Of a DNA stretch of 7,446 nt, positions 1-6,603 are shown one piece after another. Source of the DNA: an uncultured Burkholderiales bacterium. Lineage in GTDB: Bacteria > Pseudomonadota > Gammaproteobacteria > Burkholderiales > Burkholderiaceae_C. The first letter of the stretch is position 1, and each line of letters opens with the position of its first letter. Location: NCBI GenBank assembly GCA_903871865.1, contig CAIQIL010000614.1, positions 1 to 7,446 on the forward strand. Reading direction: 5' to 3'. The notes under the pieces are model-generated. The model saw nothing but the letters and a program-made list of their open reading frames with translations. It had not been told where the DNA came from and did not search any database. The position numbers and the translations under genes are program-made.

Positions 1-2102
1 GGGGCGTCGTTGACGCCATCGCCCACCATGGCGACGCGGCCGTGCTCGGCTTTCAGGGCCTCGATGGCGCTGAGCTTGTCGTGCGGCAGCAGGCCTCCGC
101 GGGCGTCTTCGATGCCGAGCCGCGCGGCCGCGTGCTGCACGGCCTGGGCGTTGTCGCCGCTCAGCACGGCGGTGTGCACGCCCAGCGCCTGCAGCGCCTG
201 GATGGCCTGGGCGGAGGTGGGCCGCAGCGTGTCGGCCACGCCCAGCACGGCGGCCGGGCCTTGCGCGTTGAACAGCACGAAGGCCGTGCGGCCTTGCGCT
301 TCCAGCGCCTGCAGGCGGGCCAGGGCCTGGCCCAGCTTGCCCAGGTGCGCGCCGTCGGTTTGCTCGGCGGTTTTCTCCTGCAGCCAGCGCGCGTGGCCCA
401 GCCACCAGGCTTGGCCATCGACCGTGCCTTGCACGCCTTGGCCGGGCAGCAGGGCGAAGTCGCTCACGGGGCTCAGGGTCAGGCTGAGGGGCGAGCTCTG
501 GGCGGTCACTGCGTTGGCAGCACCGGCCGTGGCCACCTGTTCGCGCCAGCCGGCCACCACGGCGCGGGCCACCGGGTGGGTGCTGGCCGCGTCCAGGCTG
601 GCGGCGATGCGCAGGGCTTCGGCGTCGCTCAGGGCCACGCCTTGCACCAGCACACCGGGCAGGGCCTCGCAATCGGTCAGGGCAGGGCGGCCTTCGGTGA
701 GCGTGCCGGTTTTGTCCAGCGCGATGGCGCGCAGGTGGCGGCCAGCTTCCAGGTGCACGCCGCCCTTGACGAGGATGCCCAGGCGCGCCGCCGCGGCCAG
801 GCCGCTGACCACCGTCACCGGGGTGGACACCACCAGCGCGCAGGGGCAGGCGATCACCAGCAGCACCAAGGCCTGGTAGGCCCAGGGTTGCCATGGCGTG
901 GCGCTCAACCACGGCCCCAGCAGCGCCACACCCAGGGCCAGCAGCACCACGGCAGGCGTGTACCAGCGCGCGAAGGCATCGACGAAGCGTTGCGTGGGCG
1001 CGCGCTGCGCCTGGGCTTGTTGGATGGCCGCTGCCATGCGCGCCAGCGTGCCGCCACTGGCCGTGGCCGTGGTGCGCGCTTCGATCAGGCCATCGACCAG
1101 CACGCTGCCGGCGAACAGGGCATCGCCCACGGCCTTGTCCACGGGCAGGGCCTCGCCGGTGATGGCGGCCTCGTTGAGCGCACCCTGGCCCTGCGTGAGC
1201 TCGGCGTCCAGCGGCACACGCTCGCCGGCGCGCACGCGGATGCGGCTGCCCACGGCGACCTCGGCGACGGGGCGCTCGGCCCAATCCCCTGCGCCGCCTG
1301 TGCCCGCACCCCACACCCAGGCCACCTCGGGCGCCAGCGCCGACAGCGCCTGCACCGCCTTGCGCGCCCGCTCCAGCGACAGCGCCTCGATGGCTTCGGC
1401 CACGGCGAACAGGAACAGCACCATCGCCGCTTCGGACCATTTGCCAATCAGCAAGGCGCCCAGCACCGCCAGCGACATCAAGAAGTAGATGTTCAGCGTG
1501 GCGTGGCGCAGCGCGATCCAGCCCTTCTTGGCGGTCGGCCCACCGGCCAGGGCCATCGACAACACGGCCAGCGCGATCACCGGGACCGACGCCTCCACGC
1601 CGCTCGCCCAGGCCGCGGCCTCCGCACCGACCGCGGCCAGGCCCGAGGCGGCCAGCAGCCAGCGCTGGCGCGTGGGCACGGCCGGCGGCAGGGGCTGCAC
1701 CGTTTGCCCGGCGGCCAGCACGCGCGGCGCCATGCCGATGTCGGCCAGGGCGGCTTCCAGCGGTGTGCTCGCGTCCAGCGTGTGGTGCACGGTCAATTCG
1801 CGCGACAGCAGGTTGAAATCCAGGCGCGCCACACCGGCCATGGGCTCCAGCTTCTGGCGGATCAGGCGCTCTTCGGTCGGGCAGTCCATCTGCTCGATGC
1901 GAAAACGCACGGGGTGGGTGCCGGGGGGCGCGTCTGCGGAGGGGGGCTGCGGCGTCAGCGTGGGGGTGCAGCAGTCGCCGTGGTCGTGGCTGTGGCCGTG
2001 GTGATCGCCATGCGCATGGCCGTGATCGGCGCTCGGCGCAACAGCCGGCGCGCTCGCCACGCGGATGGGGATGACGGGGTGACGGCGGGGCGGGGTGCTC
2101 AT
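1..2102 (-). CDS. Heavy-metal (Zn2+/Cd2+/Pb2+) translocating P1B-type ATPase, C-terminus beyond the window
   Basis: Inner-membrane pump that uses ATP to expel divalent soft metals (ZntA/CadA/PbrA group). About 700 codons are present, and the frame runs off the left edge inside the P domain. Seen in order: a His-rich N-terminus (eight His between residues 27 and 41, then Cys44-Cys45); one HMA domain with the single-Cys motif MDCPTEE (72-78); hydrophobic segments; the actuator motif TGE (315-317, followed by A instead of the usual S); CPC in the ion-path helix (419-421); the phosphorylated Asp463 in DKTGTLT; the nucleotide-binding His-Pro (509-510) in STHPVA; and GDGVND (694-699) at the edge. 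The last one or two membrane helices are missing only because the window ends. The start at 2102 is preferred, but an in-frame ATG at 2111 (MLAMST) is equally possible, with GGGA just upstream. No MerR- or ArsR-type regulator gene lies beside it. The CPC type is secure; the exact metal is inferred from family. Confidence 0.95.
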   Translation of the reverse strand, partial: MSTPPRRHPVIPIRVASAPAVAPSADHGHAHGDHHGHSHDHGDCCTPTLTPQPPSADAPPGTHPVRFRIEQMDCPTEERLIRQKLEPMAGVARLDFNLLSRELTVHHTLDASTPLEAALADIGMAPRVLAAGQTVQPLPPAVPTRQRWLLAASGLAAVGAEAAAWASGVEASVPVIALAVLSMALAGGPTAKKGWIALRHATLNIYFLMSLAVLGALLIGKWSEAAMVLFLFAVAEAIEALSLERARKAVQALSALAPEVAWVWGAGTGGAGDWAERPVAEVAVGSRIRVRAGERVPLDAELTQGQGALNEAAITGEALPVDKAVGDALFAGSVLVDGLIEARTTATASGGTLARMAAAIQQAQAQRAPTQRFVDAFARWYTPAVVLLALGVALLGPWLSATPWQPWAYQALVLLVIACPCALVVSTPVTVVSGLAAAARLGILVKGGVHLEAGRHLRAIALDKTGTLTEGRPALTDCEALPGVLVQGVALSDAEALRIAASLDAASTHPVARAVVAGWREQVATAGAANAVTAQSSPLSLTLSPVSDFALLPGQGVQGTVDGQAWWLGHARWLQEKTAEQTDGAHLGKLGQALARLQALEAQGRTAFVLFNAQGPAAVLGVADTLRPTSAQAIQALQALGVHTAVLSGDNAQAVQHAAARLGIEDARGGLLPHDKLSAIEALKAEHGRVAMVGDGVNDA

Positions 2103-2228
2103 GGCGAGCATTGTCCCGCGCTTGAGGCCTTCCCGGCGGCGAGTGGGGGCTTCGCAGCGGCGACAGGGGCGTGGCGAACCGCAGCGATGCAGCGCCGAGC
2201 CGCCGTGACGGAGCGCCGAGCCGCAGAC

Positions 2229-2509
2229 GCCGAGTTCCGAGCTCGGCCCATGCAGCAATGAGGTGCGTGTGCCGAGCTCTGAACTGCAGTGGCGCACCTT
2301 TTTGCTGCGCGCACCGAGCTCAGAGCTCGGCGCATGGAGATCCACAGCTCGGCACGCCGAGCACAAAGCTCCGTGCATGCACCCCCAAGGTGCACAAGCC
2401 GAGCTCAGAGCTCCGCGCGTGTCGTGATTTGCTCGGACGACGCAGCAAAAAGCTCGGTGTGCGAACCTCGGAAGTGAGCAGGCCGAGCTTTGAACGAAGT
2501 GAAGGGTTC
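2229..2509. repeat. Degenerate ~42-bp tandem repeat array, about seven units, palindromic core
   Basis: Units begin with GCCGAG or a close variant at about 2229, 2271, 2313, 2356, 2398, 2441 and 2482, giving spacings of 42, 42, 43, 42, 43 and 41 bases. The best-preserved part of each unit is a core of the form CCGAGCTC-N-GAGCTCGG, usually followed by GCATG or similar. The second half of each unit is poorly conserved. The core is a perfect inverted repeat in the third unit and decayed in the others. The last unit is partial, changing to TTTGAACGAAGTGAAG and then to the PIN remnant. Translation in the minus frame gives a 14-residue period (SSELG, SSELG, SSELG, SSACA), which follows from the DNA period. 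Its function is unknown; protein-binding sites or decayed repetitive intergenic DNA are both possible. Confidence 0.75.
2314..2330. repeat. Perfect 17-bp palindrome (8-bp arms, 1-base centre)
   Basis: CCGAGCTCAGAGCTCGG is an exact inverted repeat around A2322 and is the best copy of the core of the 42-bp array. A second copy at 2399-2415 begins the same way (CCGAGCTCAGAGCTC) and then differs in its outer right arm, CG instead of GG. A one-base loop makes an RNA hairpin strained, so a site for a dimeric DNA-binding protein fits better than a terminator. No U-tract follows. Confidence 0.7.
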
Positions 2510-2639
2510 TGTCGTCACGCACGCCCTGCAGCACTTCGCCCACGATCAAGTCGCCGACCGCCATCGGCGTTCGCCCGAGCCGATCGTCCAGGGCACCCCG
2601 CCAGTCAACCTTGGCCCGCAACCGGAGCGCCTGCGCCTG
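2505..2639 (-). pseudogene. Remnant of a VapC-like PIN-domain toxin gene
   Basis: The minus frame reads roughly QAQALRLRAKVDWRGALDD and then, after a short linker, GDLIVGEVLQGVRDDR. The second piece matches the PIN-toxin pattern GDLIL-x-EVLQG-x-R-x-DRD, which carries a conserved acidic residue (Glu of EVLQG) of the metal-dependent RNase site. Only about 45 residues are recognisable. Upstream the frame meets a TGA at 2640-2642, and the usual N-terminal VDSSVWID segment with the first catalytic Asp is absent. Downstream the similarity ends at the edge of the 42-bp repeats, so the C-terminal half is also missing. No VapB antitoxin gene is visible. PIN identity is judged from the motif alone; the remnant cannot encode an active nuclease. 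Confidence 0.6.
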
Positions 2640-2705
2640 TCAGTACTCGCCCTTCCGATACAGTTCGACAAAGCCCAAGACCACACCACCTACACCCCAG
2701 CCTTT

Positions 2706-2712
2706 GAGAGGG
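2706..2712 (+). promoter_or_regulatory. Ribosome binding site fixing the GTG start at 2719
   Basis: GAGAGGG ends six bases before GTG 2719. The encoded protein begins VRIESIRLKNYKVF, the usual first strand of this ATPase family. This supports 2719 over the longer in-frame extension from 2611, whose extra 36 residues look non-coding. Confidence 0.7.
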
Positions 2713-2718
2713 CGTGCC

Positions 2719-3906
2719 GTGAGAATCGAATCCATCCGACTGAAGAATTACAAGGTGTTCCGCGATGTGCACCTGACCGACATCCCGAACTTTTTGGTCG
2801 TGGTGGGCGCCAACGGGGCCGGAAAGTCCACCCTGTTCGATGTGTTCGGCTTCTTGCATGATTGCCTCAAGGGCAATGTGCGGCAGGCCCTGGATGCGCG
2901 GGGTCGCTTCCGCGAAGTGCTGAGCCGGGATGCCACGGACCCGACCATCCTGATCGAGATCCAGTACCGCATGCAAATCACGGGCGTGGAGCGGCTGGTG
3001 ACCTACTCGCTGGAGATCGGTGAACGTGCGGGCCAGCCGATCGTTCAGCGCGAAATCCTGCGTTACAAGCGTGGCCGCTACGGCAGCCCTTACCGCTTCC
3101 TGGACTTCACCAACGGCGAGGGCTTTGCCATCACCAACGAGGAAGACTTCCATAAAGGCGACGAGGAGTTGGACCGGGAGTCGCAGAAGGTCGCGCCCGA
3201 CACCTTGGCCATCAAAGGCCTGGGGCAGTTTGAGCGCTTCAAGGCAGCCACGGCGTTCCGACAATTGATCGAGTCCTGGCATGTATCGGACTTTCACATC
3301 AACGCAGCGCGTGGACGCAAGGAGGCATCGGGCGAATCGGAGCATCTGTCCGAGACGGGCGACAACTTGCCGCTGGTGGCGCGCTACCTGTTCGAGCAGC
3401 ACCCAACTGCTTTCCAGGACATGCTGGATGTGATGGCGCGTCGCGTGCCTGGCATCGCGTCGGTGACACCCGAATTGATGGCCGATGGCTACCTGACCCT
3501 GCGCTTTCAGGATGGCACCTTCAAAACGCCGTTCTTGGACCGCTACGTGTCGGACGGCACGATCAAGATGTTCGCCTACCTGGTGCTGTTGCACGACCCC
3601 AAACCGCACCCCCTGCTGTGTGTGGAGGAGCCGGAAAACCAACTCTATCCCAAGCTCATGGGCGAGTTGGCCGAAGAGTTCAGGCTGTATGCACAGCGGG
3701 GCGGGCAGGTGCTGGTGTCCACGCATTCGCCGGACTTCCTGAACGCGGTCAACCTGGAGGAGGTTTGCTGGCTGGTCAAACGCGAGGGCGCCACCGAGAT
3801 CAGGCGTGCCCGTGACGACGCCCAGATCGCCGCTTACATGGCCGAAGGTGACCAAATGGGCTACCTCTGGAAGCAGGGCTTTTTCGAGGGTGCCGACCCC
3901 GTATGA
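2719..3906 (+). CDS. ABC/AAA-type ATPase (AAA_21-like, RecF/OLD/SMC-related head)
   Basis: This is a 395-residue soluble ATPase of the group often found in two-gene defence-like units. It carries an N-terminal strand (RIESIRLKNYKVF), Walker A GANGAGKST (30-38), a signature-like stretch SDGTIKMFAYL (279-289), Walker B with acidic pair LLCVEEPEN (299-307), and a switch histidine in STHSPDFL (334-341). The middle insertion (about 60-250) has no long coiled coil, so it is not a full SMC protein, and there is no fused TOPRIM domain as in OLD nucleases. The stop overlaps the start of the DUF4276 gene by four bases (ATGA), so the two are almost certainly co-translated and probably form a complex. 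GC content is visibly lower than in the metal ATPase and the patatin gene, consistent with horizontal gain. The ATPase fold is certain; the cellular role is inferred. Confidence 0.9.
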   Translation: MRIESIRLKNYKVFRDVHLTDIPNFLVVVGANGAGKSTLFDVFGFLHDCLKGNVRQALDARGRFREVLSRDATDPTILIEIQYRMQITGVERLVTYSLEIGERAGQPIVQREILRYKRGRYGSPYRFLDFTNGEGFAITNEEDFHKGDEELDRESQKVAPDTLAIKGLGQFERFKAATAFRQLIESWHVSDFHINAARGRKEASGESEHLSETGDNLPLVARYLFEQHPTAFQDMLDVMARRVPGIASVTPELMADGYLTLRFQDGTFKTPFLDRYVSDGTIKMFAYLVLLHDPKPHPLLCVEEPENQLYPKLMGELAEEFRLYAQRGGQVLVSTHSPDFLNAVNLEEVCWLVKREGATEIRRARDDAQIAAYMAEGDQMGYLWKQGFFEGADPV

Positions 3907-4493
3907 AAGAGCTCGTGTTTTTCTTGGAAGAGCCCTCGGCGCAAGCCATGCTGCAGGGACTTTTGCCACGCATGCTGGACCCTGGCATCCATGTCCGCCT
4001 GATTCCTTTCGAGGGCAAGCAAGACCTGGAGAAGCAGTTGGTCAGGCGGATGCGCGGCTATGTCAATCCGCAGGCCCGCTTCATCGTGCTGCGCGACCAG
4101 GACAGTGCGCCTGATTGCACCGTCGTCAAGCACAAGCTGCTGAGGCTTTGCGCAGATGCAGGACGCGGCGCTGTGTCGCTGGTGCGGGTGGCATGCAAGG
4201 AGCTGGAAACCATTTACTTGGCGGACCTCGCTGCTGTGGAGCGCGCGCTGGGCGTGACTGGGCTGAACAAGCATCAAGGCAGTGCCAAATTCAGACAGCC
4301 TGACCACCTGGGCAGCCCGAGCGATGAGCTGCGCAAGCTGACGCAAGGGGCTTACCAGAAGGTGGGTGCGTCGCGCTTGATCGGGCCGCACCTGGACCTG
4401 GCCAACGAACGCTCGGCCACCTTCAAAAATCTGGTGAAGGGCATCAGGCGCCTGGAAGCCGAGTTGTTGGCCTTGCCTGCCCAAGCCTCATGA
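3903..4493 (+). CDS. DUF4276 family protein (TOPRIM-like), partner of the upstream ATPase
   Basis: This 196-residue protein has the features I associate with DUF4276: LEEPS near the start (8-12), FEGKQDLEKQL (36-46), an acidic motif LRDQD (63-67), the ACKELE...LAD block (97-108; AxxELEAWxLxD in relatives), and near the C-terminus GPHLDLANERSATF (161-174). Glu9/Glu10 together with Asp65/Asp67 could form a TOPRIM-type metal site, so a nuclease activity gated by the ATPase is a reasonable guess, comparable to the ATPase plus TOPRIM organisation of PARIS (AriA/AriB). That is inference by architecture, not homology I can prove. Its ATG lies in an ATGA overlap with the ATPase stop, with only a weak distant GAGGG (3886-3890), so translation is probably coupled. 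Its own stop overlaps the patatin start in the same way. Confidence 0.85.
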   Translation: MKELVFFLEEPSAQAMLQGLLPRMLDPGIHVRLIPFEGKQDLEKQLVRRMRGYVNPQARFIVLRDQDSAPDCTVVKHKLLRLCADAGRGAVSLVRVACKELETIYLADLAAVERALGVTGLNKHQGSAKFRQPDHLGSPSDELRKLTQGAYQKVGASRLIGPHLDLANERSATFKNLVKGIRRLEAELLALPAQAS

Positions 4494-5560
4494 AAGCACT
4501 GCACATCCACGTCGGCGAGCGCGCCCGCCAGCACATCGCCACCCAGGGCCTGCGCCCGCAGGACATCCGCGTGGTGCCCGCCGCCGCCGGTGGGCCCAAG
4601 GGGCTGATGCTCACCCACCTCGACCAGCAGATCTTCGGCCGCTGGCTGCCCATGGGCGGCCACACGGTGCACCTCGTGGGCGCGTCCATCGGCGCCTGGC
4701 GCATGGCCACGGCCGCCATGCCCGATCCCATCCGCGCCTTCGCCGACCTGTCGCACGGCTACATCCACCAGCACATCGAACCCGAGGCGGGGCGCCAGTT
4801 TCCCAGCGCCGCGCGCATCACCGCCGGCTTCACGCAGACCCTGCAGGACTTCTTCGGGCGCGACACCGACGCCTTGCTGAACCACCCGCGCTGGCGCCTG
4901 CACGTGCTGACCTCCAAGGGCCGGCAGATCCTGCGGCAGAACACCCCGGCGCGCACGGCGGCGGGCTTCGCCGGCCTGGCGCTGACGAATGCGCTCTCGC
5001 GCAAGGCCGTGGGCCTGTTCCTGGAGCGCCACGTGTTCTCCTCGCCCGGCGAGCCGCTGCCCGTGCCCCTGCGCGACCTGCCCACGCAGCACGTGGCGCT
5101 GACCGAAGCCAACTTCCTCCCGGCCATGCTGGCGTCCTGCAGCATCCCCTTCATGCTGGAAGGCGTGCCGCACATCCCCGGCGCGCGGCCTGGCGCCCAC
5201 TGGGACGGCGGCCTGGTGGACTACCACGTGCACTGGCCCTACAACCAGATGAAGCCCGGCCTGGTGCTCTACCCGCACTTCCAGCAGCAGGTCGTGCCCG
5301 GCTGGCTGGACAAGGGCCTGCGCTGGCGCCACCGCGCCACGCCCGCCCTGAGCAACATGGTGCTGCTGTGCCCCAACCCCGAGTGGGTGCGCACGCTGCC
5401 CGGCGGCAAGCTGCCCGACCGCACCGACTTCAAAAGCCTGCCGCCGCAGCAGCGCATGAAGGTCTGGACCGAGGCCGTGCTGCGCTCCGAGCAACTGGCG
5501 CAGGAGTGGCAGGAATGGCTGGACGCGGGCTGCCCGGCGGATGTGCTCAAGCCCCTGTGA
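4490..5560 (+). CDS. Patatin-like phospholipase family protein
   Basis: Predicted serine acyl hydrolase of 356 residues using a Ser-Asp dyad. Seen: a glycine-rich oxyanion-hole segment AAAGGPKGL (31-39), the nucleophile elbow GASIG (64-68) with Ser66, and the DGG motif WDGGLVDYH (238-246) with Asp239. No signal peptide or membrane segment is evident, so it is likely cytoplasmic or peripheral. The natural lipid substrate is unknown. The start is an ATG in a four-base ATGA overlap with DUF4276, without a recognisable ribosome binding site, which suggests coupled translation. However, it is clearly richer in GC, especially at third positions, than the two genes before it and resembles the metal ATPase in this respect. 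It may therefore be a resident gene that acquired the upstream pair rather than an original member. No terminator is visible after the stop. Confidence 0.9.
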   Translation: MKALHIHVGERARQHIATQGLRPQDIRVVPAAAGGPKGLMLTHLDQQIFGRWLPMGGHTVHLVGASIGAWRMATAAMPDPIRAFADLSHGYIHQHIEPEAGRQFPSAARITAGFTQTLQDFFGRDTDALLNHPRWRLHVLTSKGRQILRQNTPARTAAGFAGLALTNALSRKAVGLFLERHVFSSPGEPLPVPLRDLPTQHVALTEANFLPAMLASCSIPFMLEGVPHIPGARPGAHWDGGLVDYHVHWPYNQMKPGLVLYPHFQQQVVPGWLDKGLRWRHRATPALSNMVLLCPNPEWVRTLPGGKLPDRTDFKSLPPQQRMKVWTEAVLRSEQLAQEWQEWLDAGCPADVLKPL

Positions 5561-5625
5561 AGGGTGCTGTGATGGCGCGGTGAGGCTGTCGCCAACCTTT
5601 GGAAACGAATTGCCGCCATCGATGC

Positions 5626-5655
5626 TTGCGCATGTCATGGTGCCCTTGCTAGATT
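5626..5655 (+). promoter_or_regulatory. Predicted sigma-70 promoter of the T6SS effector module
   Basis: TTGCGC (5626-5631) and TAGATT (5650-5655) are separated by 18 bases. TGC directly before the -10 box makes it an extended -10. Transcription would start near 5662, about 27 bases before the PAAR start codon. The region is locally less GC-rich than its surroundings. The call is from consensus match only. Confidence 0.45.
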
Positions 5656-5677
5656 CCCGCTCACATCAAAAAACAGC

Positions 5678-5684
5678 AGGGGGA
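5678..5684 (+). promoter_or_regulatory. Ribosome binding site of the PAAR gene
   Basis: AGGGGGA ends four bases before ATG 5689 and supports that start. Confidence 0.6.
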
Positions 5685-5688
5685 CAGC

Positions 5689-6105
5689 ATGGCCACGTTG
5701 CCATTCGTTGTGCTGGGCGATCGCACAAGCCATGGCGGCACTGTGATCGGCGCGGACTTCACCTTTGACATCCACGGCAAGTACGTGGCCCGGGTGGGTG
5801 ACATGGTGATCTGCCCGCGGTGCCGTGGCACGTTTCCGATCTTGTCGGGCGCGCCTGACATGGTCGCCATGGGACAGGCACCCGCCCGGCACGGCGACAA
5901 GACCGCTTGCGGAGCGGTGTTGATTGCAGGCCAGTCGCTGGCCACATGGTCAGATCAGGGCGGCGGCACTGGCGTCGCAGCCGATGACAAGGCGGGGGGC
6001 CTGGTATCAGCAGCCAGCATCGCAGTGCCCGTCACATCGGGCATTTGCCTTGACTGCCTTGCGAGGGCCGCAGCCGCTGGCAGCTCAACCGTCGTGCGGG
6101 AGTGA
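5689..6105 (+). CDS. PAAR domain protein, T6SS spike tip
   Basis: This 138-residue protein should sharpen the VgrG spike and carry the downstream toxin. The PAAR fold is shown by three repeated blocks: GDRTSHGGTVI (10-20), ARVGDMVICPRC (34-45) and ARHGDKTACGAVLI (66-79). Candidate zinc ligands are His15, Cys42, Cys45, His68 and Cys74. After about residue 85 a short Gly/Ala-rich tail with an extra C-L-D-C pair (120-123) follows, too small to be a toxin domain. The effector is therefore a separate cargo protein. The gene is first in a tight run of four genes; its stop overlaps a possible GTG start of the chaperone and lies two bases before the preferred ATG. Gene order matches the P. aeruginosa PAAR4 locus. 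Confidence 0.9.
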   Translation: MATLPFVVLGDRTSHGGTVIGADFTFDIHGKYVARVGDMVICPRCRGTFPILSGAPDMVAMGQAPARHGDKTACGAVLIAGQSLATWSDQGGGTGVAADDKAGGLVSAASIAVPVTSGICLDCLARAAAAGSSTVVRE

Positions 6106-6107
6106 GC

Positions 6108-6603
6108 ATGGCCATCGATGTGAAGCAAAGGCTGGTCGAATTGCGCCAGACTTTCGCTGCGCTGCGCCTCTACGCATTGGTCGATGGGCTGCAGTACCAA
6201 GCACACCGTGGCGAGTGCTTCACCGCGCGATCCGGCTTCAGGCCCTTGTTTGCAGGCTCCCCAGACGAGCCCTTGAGCCACGCCGGGCCCTGGCTGATCG
6301 ACGCACAGACGGTGGATGAAGGGATTGTCAACGACTTGGCGCAGCTCGAACGCGACGCACCGGCCGTGACCTGGTTGATTGCCCCGCAAGAGTGAAGGGC
6401 TGGCGCAGTTGATGCAGCTGCGTCTGGACCTGCGTTTGCCAGATGGCCGAGAGGCCTTGTTGCGCTTTTGGGATCCGCGTGTGCTGGTGGGCTTGATGCA
6501 GGTGCTGGATGAGGCCCAACGCCTTGATTTCTTCGCGCACATTGAAGAGTGGCATCTGCTCCAAGATGGCCGCCGCGCCTGGATTGGGAGACCGCCATGC
6601 TGA
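6108..6603 (+). pseudogene. DUF4123 T6SS effector chaperone (TecT/Tap-like), frameshifted
   Basis: DUF4123 proteins load a toxin onto its PAAR or VgrG partner before secretion. The N-terminal part (from ATG 6108, GGGAG at 6098-6102 as ribosome binding site) reads LRLYALVDGLQY and PLSHAGPWLID, ending VTWLIAPQE with TGA at 6393-6395. The rest of the domain continues in the +1 frame: EGLAQLMQLRLDLRLPDG, then ALLRFWDPRVL, both hallmark DUF4123 segments, to TGA 6601-6603. The two halves join smoothly if one base near 6387-6396 is surplus, giving about 164 residues, a normal length. There is no homopolymer longer than three bases there, so a simple homopolymer read error is not obvious. As written, the first product is a 95-residue truncated chaperone. 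A real mutation, an assembly error or recoding are the alternatives. A GTG at 6102 is another possible start. Confidence 0.85.

Larger units (their letters stand above)
2103..2718. other. Divergent intergenic region with repeat array and gene remnant
   Basis: This is the gap between the divergently oriented metal ATPase and the ABC-type ATPase gene. No intact gene is supported here. It contains three parts. At 2103-2228 the DNA is GC-rich, with two extra GCCGAG words at 2194 and 2215. At 2229-2509 lies the ~42-bp repeat array. At about 2505-2639 is a PIN-domain gene remnant on the minus strand. I see no convincing sigma-70 promoter for either flanking gene and no MerR-type operator. Long open frames in several phases here come from high GC and from the 42-bp (14-codon) period, not from coding. 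Confidence 0.7.

Noticed and set aside
42..2261. 739-codon open frame on the plus strand opposite the metal ATPase
   Set aside because: Its product is a Gly/Gln/His/Arg-rich string with no domain, while the minus strand carries every P-type ATPase motif in order. It is an antisense shadow of high-GC coding DNA.
2103..2340. MerR-type operator or promoter for the metal ATPase
   Set aside because: No 19- or 20-bp spaced -35/-10 pair with an overlapping dyad was found; the dyads present belong to the repeat array.
2229..2509. CRISPR array
   Set aside because: Units are degenerate, there are no near-identical repeats separated by unique spacers of fixed size, and no cas gene is nearby.
2611..2718. 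N-terminal extension of the ABC-type ATPase
   Set aside because: The added 36 residues are Arg/Pro/Thr-rich and unlike the family; GTG 2719 has a well-placed ribosome binding site and starts at the first conserved strand.
2171..2861. Small plus-strand coding genes in the repeat region
   Set aside because: The products consist of Ser/Ala/Arg-rich repeat peptides caused by the 42-bp DNA period, with no ribosome binding sites or known domains.
2605..3969. 454-codon minus-strand open frame opposite the ABC-type ATPase
   Set aside because: No recognisable motif in the product; the plus strand has Walker A, Walker B and switch motifs with a good ribosome binding site.
4352..5638. 428-codon minus-strand open frame opposite the patatin gene
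   Set aside because: The product is His/Gln/Gly/Ala-rich low complexity; the plus strand has the GxSxG and DGG motifs.
6387..6396. Programmed +1 frameshift as in RF2
   Set aside because: The sequence before the TGA is CAA GAG, not a CUU-type slippery codon, and no strong Shine-Dalgarno stimulator sits a few bases upstream.
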